Shown here piece by piece: positions 7,016-11,698 of a stretch of DNA of 11,698 nt. How positions within the stretch are numbered: the stretch's first letter is position 1; every line of letters starts with the position of its first letter. The translations under genes were made by a program, and so were the position numbers. Location of the stretch: contig CAMVOG010000052.1 in the NCBI GenBank assembly GCA_947169005.1, forward strand, positions 1 to 11,698, written 5' to 3'. Under the pieces are notes generated by a model, which worked only from the letters and a program-made list of their open reading frames with translations, was not told the DNA's origin and did no database searches. This DNA is from an uncultured Clostridia bacterium (GTDB taxonomy: Bacteria; Bacillota; Clostridia; Oscillospirales; Oscillospiraceae).

Positions 7016-7622
7016 GGCTTTCTTCCTCGTTTCTGTCGTCGATAAGGCGGCCCTTCCGGACCCCCGGCTCGATAAAATGTTCCCGCTGATAGGCCCATAG
7101 CTCCTCGGAGGCCTCATGGGTCCGGCGGTTGCGGTGAAGCACCTGGCTCAGCCGCGTCCCGTGTTCCTGCCAGCTTCGCCCGTCGGAGGCGTTGTTGAGC
7201 ATCGTGGGCTGGATGCAGTCCAGGGCCCGGGCATAGATGGCCTCCTTTGTCTCCCAGGCCTCAAACTCATCCCAAAGGGCCCGCAGCTCCCGGCTCTGGT
7301 CCTCGGGCAGCAGGCCGAAAAGCCGTTCTGCCGCCGCTTCCTCCCGCTGGCGCTGAGTCTTCTTCCCCTCCGGGTCGTAGGCGTAGGTGTCCCCGGCGTA
7401 GATCTCCACCGCGTCGTGGAGCAGCAGCATCGCCGCCGTATGGGCCGCGTCCGTCCCCTCCGGGGCGTACTCAGCCAACAGCAGGGCCATCACCGCGCAG
7501 TGCCAGGAATGCTCCGCGTCGTTTTCCTTGCGGCTGCCGTCACAGAGATAGGTCTGACGGCCGATCTGCTTGAGCTTGTCCAGCTCCTCCAAAAAGGTCA
7601 TCTGCTTTTCCAGTCTGGTCAC
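7008..7622 (-). CDS. HD-domain phosphohydrolase (YfbR/5'-nucleotidase-like)
   Basis: This is a 204-residue protein of the HD_3 / YfbR-like family. The metal and catalytic residues line up well: His38 in NDAEHSWH, His69-Asp70 in LLLHDAVEI, and Asp135 in YARALDCIQP. Asp78 in YAGDTYAYD is also in the typical place. Such proteins usually remove phosphate from (deoxy)nucleoside monophosphates in the cytoplasm; the exact substrate here is inferred only. The preferred start is GTG at 7622, 7-9 nt after AAAGGAGGG. A TTG at 7649 lies inside a terminator hairpin and is rejected. It overlaps greA by 8 nt. The only hairpin upstream is the strong terminator of the flavodoxin gene, leaving little room for a separate promoter, so expression may depend on readthrough or on a promoter within the flavodoxin gene. 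Confidence 0.87.
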   Translation of the reverse strand: MTRLEKQMTFLEELDKLKQIGRQTYLCDGSRKENDAEHSWHCAVMALLLAEYAPEGTDAAHTAAMLLLHDAVEIYAGDTYAYDPEGKKTQRQREEAAAERLFGLLPEDQSRELRALWDEFEAWETKEAIYARALDCIQPTMLNNASDGRSWQEHGTRLSQVLHRNRRTHEASEELWAYQREHFIEPGVRKGRLIDDRNEEESHA

Positions 7623-7647
7623 AGGCACACCCTCCTTTTGTCCGCGC

Positions 7648-7675
7648 AAAAACCGCCCGAGACCGGGCGGTTTTT
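7648..7675 (-). terminator. Intrinsic terminator after the flavodoxin gene
   Basis: A perfect 12-bp stem, AAAAACCGCCCG (7648-7659) with CGGGCGGTTTTT (7664-7675), closes a 4-nt AGAC loop. It starts about 17 nt after the flavodoxin stop when read on the minus strand and ends in a U5 run. Because it also precedes the HD-domain gene by about 25 nt, it could act as a partial barrier that lowers HD-greA expression from the flavodoxin promoter. Confidence 0.9.
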
Positions 7676-7692
7676 CGCGTTTGCGTTTCCGT

Positions 7693-8163
7693 TTACAGCC
7701 ACTGGGCGGCCCACTGCTTCAGCTCGTCCTCTTTGGCGCGGGAGTCGAAGCGCTTGCCTTCGTGAACTTTAGCGCCGGGGGCCAGCTCCTGCATGTTCTT
7801 GCCGGAGTCCCCCACGCCGCTGGTGCCGGAGGTGGCGAAGGGCACCACGGTCTTGCCCGTAAAGTCCGCGGACTCCATAAAGGTGTCGATGATGGAGGGC
7901 TCCCGATACCACCACACGGGGAAGCCCACGAAAATCACGTCATAGGGAGCCGTATCCGGCTTGGCTTTCATGGCAGGGCGGCAGGCGCGGTCCTTCATCT
8001 CCACGGAGCTGCGGCTGTTCTCATTGCGCCAGTCCAGGTCCGCGGACGTATAGGGCGTCACGGGCGCGATCTCGAAAAGGTCCCCGCCCACGGCGGCGGC
8101 CAGGCGCTCCGCCAACTTCTTTGTCACGCCGCTGGCGCTGAAATAGGCAACTAAGGCTTTCAT
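7693..8163 (-). CDS. Flavodoxin
   Basis: This 156-residue FMN electron carrier belongs to the flavodoxin_4-like single-domain group. The FMN phosphate loop is FSASGVTK at 8-15. The isoalloxazine-side loops are FPVWWYREPS at 81-90 and TSGTSGVGDSG at 111-121. ADLDWRNENSRSS at 41-53 matches the segment found in this subfamily. It would carry electrons at low potential in the cytoplasm of an anaerobe, or act as a quinone/nitro reductase-like protein. The start at 8163 is 7 nt after AAGGAGGT; an upstream in-frame ATG at 8187 has no ribosome site. It has its own promoter, diverging from the helicase gene, and is followed by a strong terminator. Confidence 0.92.
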   Translation of the reverse strand: MKALVAYFSASGVTKKLAERLAAAVGGDLFEIAPVTPYTSADLDWRNENSRSSVEMKDRACRPAMKAKPDTAPYDVIFVGFPVWWYREPSIIDTFMESADFTGKTVVPFATSGTSGVGDSGKNMQELAPGAKVHEGKRFDSRAKEDELKQWAAQWL

Positions 8164-8219
8164 TTGTATTACCTCCTTGAAATCCATTGCGTTTCACGCG
8201 GTTTTCTGCTAACATAGAT

Positions 8220-8248
8220 ATTGTACCACCAGGACCGGGACGGCGCAA
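8220..8248 (-). promoter_or_regulatory. Predicted sigma-A promoter for the flavodoxin gene
   Basis: On the minus strand TTGCGC (8248-8243) is followed after exactly 17 nt by TACAAT (8225-8220). The start of transcription would be near 8213, about 50 nt ahead of the flavodoxin ATG. The divergent helicase gene has only weak candidates in the same gap: TTTCAC at 8192-8197 with TAGATA at 8215-8220. Confidence 0.6.
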
Positions 8249-8292
8249 GCGAAAAAGCGCGTTTTCCGGCGGGAAGCAGGAGGCGTATTTCT

Positions 8293-10443
8293 ATGGAGCT
8301 GTTGGAAAAGCTGGACCCCCAGCAGCAGGAGGCTGTCACAGCCACAGAGGGCTATATCCGCGTGATCGCGGGGGCGGGCTCCGGCAAGACGCGGGCCCTG
8401 GCCCACCGCTTCGCCTACCTGGTGAACGAGATCGGCATCCTGCCGGAAAACATTCTCTGCGCCACCTTCTCCAACAAGTCCGCCGCCGAGATGAAAAAGC
8501 GCATCCGCGTTCTGACCGGGGGCAACGACACGGGATATATCAGCACCTTCCACAGCTTCTGTGTTTCCGTGCTGCGGGAGGATATTCACGCAATCTCCTA
8601 CCCGAAGAACTTCATCGTGCTGGACAACGCCGACATTGACCAAATGCTGCAGCTCATCTATGAGGAGCGGGGCCTCAGCATGCGCCACATGACCTTCGGC
8701 GCTGCCCGGGACATGATCGAGATCCGCAAGACGGTGACGGACATTCTCTACTATGAGCCCATGATCGCCCTGTCCATCGAGGAACTGCGGCAGCGCTACC
8801 TGGCGGCGGAGACGCCCCGGGACGTCATCTTCTGGGGCTACGTTTATCAGGAGAAAAAGTGCTTCGGCCTGGATTACAACGACCTCATCAATTTCGTGTT
8901 GTATATCTTCTCCGTGAACGCAGAGGTGCGGCAGAAGTGGCAGGACAGGCTGGAATACGTCATGATCGACGAGTACCAGGACATCGACGAGCTGCAGTAC
9001 AAGCTCATGCGGGCCCTCTGCCCCGGCCACGACAACCTCTTCATCGTGGGAGACCCGGACCAGACCATCTACACCTGGCGTGGGGCCAGCGTCAAGTTCA
9101 TCCTGGACTTTGAAAAGGTCTTCCCCGCCGTGCGGACCATCATGATGAACACCAACTACCGCTCCACTCAGGAGATTCTGGACGCCGCCAACTCCCTCAT
9201 CGACAAAAACGTGAAGCGGGTAAAGAAGAAGCTCCACTCCATGCGGGAGCCGGGGCCCCTCCCCGTTTACCACCACGCCAGGACCGCCCAGGCAGAGGCG
9301 GAGTGGATCGCGGATCAGATCAAGCAGCTCCACGACGCCGGGGCCGCCTATGCGGACTGCGCCGTGCTCTACCGGGCCCATTATCTCTCCCGGACCTTAG
9401 AGGACGTTTTCCTGGCCGAGGAGGTCCCCTATACCCTCTACAGCGGCGTGGGCTTCTATGACCGCACGGAGATCAAGGACGCTCTGGCCTATCTGCGCAT
9501 GGCGGTGTATCAGGACGATCTGGCCTTCCTGCGCATAGCCAACAGGCCCAAGCGCAACATCGGGCAGAAGCGGATGCGCTTCCTGCGGGACTACGCCGCC
9601 GAAAAGAACGTCAGTCTCTTTGAGGCCCTGCGTCTCTGCGCCGAGGACGAGCTTTTCCGCTCCACCGGGGCACGGGCCTTCATCGACCTTATCGAGCGTT
9701 TTGCGGCTCTCGCCCGCGTGGCGCCCCTCAGCGAGCTTTTGAATCGGCTCCTGGATGAGAGCGGCTATGAGGCCATGCTGCGCCTGGAGGGCAGCCAGAC
9801 CCGATTGGATGACCTGGCGGAGCTCAAGCAGGCGGCCCTGGATTATGAGCTCGGCTGCGGCGAGGAGGCGGGACCCGCAGACTTTCTGGCCCACGTGGCC
9901 CTCATGACGGGCCAGGACGCGGCGGACAGTAAGAACGCCGTGAAGCTCATGACTGTACACACTGCCAAGGGACTGGAATTCCCCAACGTCTTTCTCTGCG
10001 GCCTCAGCGAGGGCATCTTCCCCTCCAAAAAGACCAACACCCCCGAGGCCATGGAGGAAGAGCGTCGGCTGGCTTTCGTCGCCATGACCCGGGCCGAGGA
10101 CCGGCTCTTTCTCTCCGAGGCCGAGGGCCGCAACCTGGACATGACGCCCCGCTACCCCTCCCGCTTCATCTTCGATATCGACCGGGACTGTCTGCGCTTC
10201 ACCTCAGAACTGGATGCGGGGCTAGTGGACGAGGCACACGCCGCCATCCGCCTCTCCGCCGCCACCATGGAGGCCGCGGCTGGCTACGAGGGCTTTGCCG
10301 TGGGCGACAGGGTGCGCCACGCTGTCATGGGCGAGGGCACGGTAAAGGAGATCGACCGGGAGAAGGGCGTTTTCCTCATTCAGTACGACAGCCTCACCAC
10401 CCCCCGGCGCATCAGCTTCCGGGCCAGGCTGGAGAAGATTTAG
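8293..10443 (+). CDS. UvrD/PcrA-family ATP-dependent DNA helicase (SF1A)
   Basis: This 716-residue helicase uses ATP to unwind DNA 3' to 5' in repair and in removal of proteins from DNA. All core motifs are present. The Q motif LDPQQQEAV is at 7-15, Walker A AGAGSGKT at 26-33, and motif Ia TFSNKSAAEM at about 58-67. Walker B DEYQD is at 226-230, motif III GDPDQTIYTWRG at 253-264, NYRS at 289-292, motif V TVHTAKGLEF at 554-563, and motif VI ERRLAFVAMTRAEDR at about 590-604. The C-terminus has a small VGDRVRHAVMGEGTVKEID domain like the polymerase-binding tail of PcrA/UvrD. Several stretches differ from canonical PcrA (for example GLDYNDLINF where PcrA has ALDFDDLL), so it may be a clostridial UvrD paralog. 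The start at 8293 follows AGGAGG by 9 nt; an upstream ATG at 8221 lacks a ribosome site. No clear terminator follows. Confidence 0.93.
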   Translation: MELLEKLDPQQQEAVTATEGYIRVIAGAGSGKTRALAHRFAYLVNEIGILPENILCATFSNKSAAEMKKRIRVLTGGNDTGYISTFHSFCVSVLREDIHAISYPKNFIVLDNADIDQMLQLIYEERGLSMRHMTFGAARDMIEIRKTVTDILYYEPMIALSIEELRQRYLAAETPRDVIFWGYVYQEKKCFGLDYNDLINFVLYIFSVNAEVRQKWQDRLEYVMIDEYQDIDELQYKLMRALCPGHDNLFIVGDPDQTIYTWRGASVKFILDFEKVFPAVRTIMMNTNYRSTQEILDAANSLIDKNVKRVKKKLHSMREPGPLPVYHHARTAQAEAEWIADQIKQLHDAGAAYADCAVLYRAHYLSRTLEDVFLAEEVPYTLYSGVGFYDRTEIKDALAYLRMAVYQDDLAFLRIANRPKRNIGQKRMRFLRDYAAEKNVSLFEALRLCAEDELFRSTGARAFIDLIERFAALARVAPLSELLNRLLDESGYEAMLRLEGSQTRLDDLAELKQAALDYELGCGEEAGPADFLAHVALMTGQDAADSKNAVKLMTVHTAKGLEFPNVFLCGLSEGIFPSKKTNTPEAMEEERRLAFVAMTRAEDRLFLSEAEGRNLDMTPRYPSRFIFDIDRDCLRFTSELDAGLVDEAHAAIRLSAATMEAAAGYEGFAVGDRVRHAVMGEGTVKEIDREKGVFLIQYDSLTTPRRISFRARLEKI

Positions 10444-10450
10444 CAGGAAC

Positions 10451-10479
10451 TTGTAAGGCGGCGGCCTTTGTAATATAAT
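10451..10479 (+). promoter_or_regulatory. Predicted sigma-A promoter for the leader ORF and P-loop kinase
   Basis: TTGTAA (10451-10456) is followed after 17 nt by a perfect TATAAT (10474-10479). Transcription should begin near 10486, only a few bases before the ribosome site of the small leader ORF. The spacer contains the inverted repeat AAGGC (10455-10459) / GCCTT (10464-10468), which overlaps the -35 and could be an operator or a weak hairpin ending the helicase transcript. Confidence 0.75.
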
Positions 10480-10502
10480 AGGCCAAGAAAGGAGAATGCG
10501 CT

Positions 10503-10538
10503 ATGCTCAACGTGGTCATGCGGACGCGACTGTTCTGA
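10503..10538 (+). CDS. Candidate 11-residue leader peptide MLNVVMRTRLF
   Basis: A short ORF has a strong ribosome site, AAAGGAG (10488-10494), with an ideal 8-nt spacer to ATG at 10503. It encodes MLNVVMRTRLF and stops at 10536-10538, two bases before a 12-bp hairpin. It lies between a consensus-like promoter and the P-loop kinase gene, the usual setting of attenuator leader peptides. Its RTR segment resembles the Arg/Lys-x-Arg/Lys stalling motif of some macrolide-responsive leaders, which is only a similarity. No product is proven. An overlapping 16-codon frame from ATG 10496 is less likely, being 1 nt from the ribosome site. Confidence 0.55.
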   Translation: MLNVVMRTRLF

Positions 10539-10540
10539 TC

Positions 10541-10590
10541 GCATGAAGCTATTGATAGATAGTTTCATGCCTTGTGGAAAAAGAAACTAT
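10541..10590 (+). promoter_or_regulatory. Competing hairpin arms in the kinase 5' leader (possible attenuator)
   Basis: Arm 1, GCATGAAGCTAT (10541-10552), pairs with arm 2, ATAGTTTCATGC (10559-10570), over 12 bp with one G-U pair and a 6-nt loop. Arm 3, GAAACTAT (10583-10590), is a near copy of part of arm 1 and can pair with arm 2 (10559-10566) over 8 bp. The two pairings exclude each other. Arm 3 ends 6 nt before the kinase ribosome site AAGGAG. No U tract follows, so control would be of translation and not of termination. Confidence 0.55.
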
Positions 10591-10609
10591 TATATCAAGG
10601 AGAACGATC

Positions 10610-11257
10610 ATGAACATTCAGGACAACGTGCTGAAGCACTATCTGCAAAAGGTTTATTTCTTTTTAGGGACCCCCTGCGGGGGCAAATCCACCACCGCCC
10701 GGGCCTTGGGAAAAAGGCTTGGCCTTCCCGTATATGGCGCGGATGAGCGCTTTTCCCGCCATTTAAAAGCCTCGGACCCGCGCTTCCAGCCTGTCATGAA
10801 CAAGCGGTTTCAGAATGCGGACGAATTCTTTGGCCGCAGCGTGGCGGAATACGAGGGCTGGCTGCGGCAAAACGCCCGGGAACAGCTTGACTTCATCCTG
10901 CTGGACCTGATCCGTCTGTCCCAGGAGGGGCCCATCCTCTGCGACGGCAATCTGACGATGGAGGAAGCGATCCGACTGACGGAGCCCTCTCGCTGCGTCT
11001 TTCTTCTCCGTGACCCGCATAATTTGGCGGAGGAGTACGCCAGGCGCCCGGATCATCGGGATTTCTGTGAATATCTCAACTCCGCCTCGGACCCGGAGGC
11101 CGCCAAAAGGGCCGTCAACGAAACGCTGCTCGCGCTGAATGAGCGGGAGTATCACACCGTCAAGGAAAGCTCCTTTTTCTGGCTGGAGCGCAGCCCCGAC
11201 AGAGGCGTGGAGGAAACAGCCGCACTCGTCGCGGCCCATTTCGGATTGACTGAGTAA
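10610..11257 (+). CDS. P-loop kinase-like ATP-binding protein of unknown substrate
   Basis: This is a 215-residue protein with an N-terminal Walker A loop GTPCGGKST at 20-28 and a hydrophobic strand ending in an acidic residue, PILCDGN (108-114), as in AAA_33 and adenylate/zeta-toxin/CPT-like small-molecule kinases. FLLRDP at 131-136 followed by EEYARRPDHRDF suits a kinase lid region rich in arginine. It probably phosphorylates a small molecule or nucleotide in the cytoplasm, but no substrate motif is recognised. The start at 10610 is 7 nt after AAGGAG, and an in-frame ATG at 10574 is not supported by a ribosome site. It is a single-gene unit with its own promoter, leader region and terminator. 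Family-level confidence is good; function is open. Confidence 0.8.
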   Translation: MNIQDNVLKHYLQKVYFFLGTPCGGKSTTARALGKRLGLPVYGADERFSRHLKASDPRFQPVMNKRFQNADEFFGRSVAEYEGWLRQNAREQLDFILLDLIRLSQEGPILCDGNLTMEEAIRLTEPSRCVFLLRDPHNLAEEYARRPDHRDFCEYLNSASDPEAAKRAVNETLLALNEREYHTVKESSFFWLERSPDRGVEETAALVAAHFGLTE

Positions 11258-11273
11258 GACCCCATAAAATTCT

Positions 11274-11305
11274 CCGCCCCACTCCGAAAGGAGTGGGGCG
11301 GTTTT
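11274..11305. terminator. Intrinsic terminator between the kinase and thioesterase genes
   Basis: A perfect 12-bp GC-rich stem, CCGCCCCACTCC (11274-11285) with GGAGTGGGGCGG (11290-11301), has a GAAA tetraloop and a following TTTT. It is 17 nt after the kinase stop. On the minus strand the stem is followed by AGAATTTT, so it may also end the converging thioesterase transcript that stops at 11307. Confidence 0.92.
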
Positions 11306-11306
11306 C

Positions 11307-11698
11307 TTATTCCATATGCGCCAGGATCGCGGCCTTGCCGTCCTTTGCCATGCGCAGGTCGAGGCCCGCATCCGTTTTGCGGCGGCTCAGCTCCAGCAGG
11401 TCGCCCTCATAGCAGGAGGTGCGGAAAACCACGTCCATTTTCTTTACGTTCAGTTCCTTCAGCTCCGCGTTGGAGAAGCTGCCCAGCAGGGCCCGGACGT
11501 AGGCGATGTTGTTCACGTGCCCGCCCACGTCGATATCCGTGGAGCGGACCCGGTATTCGCCGTATTTGTCCGTGGGCTCAAAGCGGTCCGCCACCCGGAC
11601 GTCGGGCTCGGACAGGGCAGATGGCCGGTCAAAGGTCAAATCGGTGGGATAAGTCTCCTCAATGGACTTCCCCGAAGTCGTGACATCCTCGATGAGAA
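11307..11698 (-). CDS. Acyl-ACP thioesterase, C-terminal part (partial)
   Basis: The frame is open to the right edge (130 codons visible plus stop), so the N-terminus lies outside. The segment RSTDIDVGGHVNNIAYVRALLGSF is the second hot-dog domain signature of FatA/FatB-like acyl-ACP thioesterases (with the D-x-GGHVNN catalytic-loop pattern). It is followed by KKMDVVFRTSCYEGDLLEL and a basic strand. These cytoplasmic enzymes release fatty acids from acyl carrier protein. Bacterial members are common in anaerobic Firmicutes. The gene converges on the P-loop kinase and shares its terminator. The internal TTG near 11639 is not a start, because the family sequence continues upstream. Confidence 0.88.
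   Translation of the reverse strand, partial: LIEDVTTSGKSIEETYPTDLTFDRPSALSEPDVRVADRFEPTDKYGEYRVRSTDIDVGGHVNNIAYVRALLGSFSNAELKELNVKKMDVVFRTSCYEGDLLELSRRKTDAGLDLRMAKDGKAAILAHME

Noticed and set aside
8209..9381. 390-codon open frame antisense to the helicase gene
   Set aside because: Same shadow pattern, with no ribosome site or domain; the helicase frame carries all the expected motifs.
10496..10546. 16-codon alternative leader ORF starting at ATG 10496
   Set aside because: Its ATG is only 1 nt from the GGAG ribosome site; the ATG at 10503 has ideal spacing.
10610..11257. P-loop kinase as chloramphenicol phosphotransferase or zeta toxin
   Set aside because: Only the generic Walker A and kinase layout match; no family-specific residues or partner antitoxin gene are seen.

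Overview
The window reads as part of a chromosome from a GC-rich anaerobic Firmicute, most likely a Clostridia/Oscillospirales-type gut bacterium. This is an inference from the strong AAGGAGG-type ribosome binding sites, high third-position GC, short U-tract terminators, and gene types (corrinoid-type URO-D methyltransferase, single-domain flavodoxin, clostridial UvrD paralog, FatA-like acyl-ACP thioesterase). I saw no phage, IS element, CRISPR array, tRNA or rRNA.

Layout from left to right. (1) Bases 1-1140, plus strand: the end of argD overlaps a complete argF by 4 nt, so this is the tail of an arginine biosynthesis operon. It closes with a six-unit heptamer repeat and a strong two-way terminator. 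(2) Bases 1256-5532, minus strand: a three-gene operon of URO-D/MtaA-type methyltransferase, an AlaX-like Ala-tRNA editing protein with a DHHA1 tail, and a large SAM-methyltransferase/tail-anchored protein. The last gene is broken by a 4-bp tandem duplication inside the SAM-binding motif. The operon is read from a good promoter just downstream of a divergent gene and ends at the terminator it shares with argF. (3) Bases 5670-6428, plus strand: a short-chain dehydrogenase. (4) Bases 6512-8163, minus strand: a flavodoxin, then, past a strong hairpin terminator, an HD-domain phosphohydrolase overlapping greA by 8 nt. A second, inverted copy of the heptamer repeat lies between the converging dehydrogenase and greA. 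(5) Bases 8293-10443, plus strand: a complete UvrD/PcrA-family helicase. (6) Bases 10451-11257, plus strand: a promoter, an 11-codon leader ORF, competing hairpin arms and a small P-loop kinase, together resembling a translational-attenuation unit. (7) Bases 11307-11698, minus strand: the C-terminal part of an acyl-ACP thioesterase that runs off the right edge.

Most genes are ordinary core or near-core functions. The places worth a second look are the leader-peptide region before the P-loop kinase, the heptamer repeats found in two convergent gene gaps, the 4-bp duplication that breaks the methyltransferase fusion gene, and the unrecognised membrane-anchored C-terminal half of that same gene. 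I did not find a clearly new multi-gene system.
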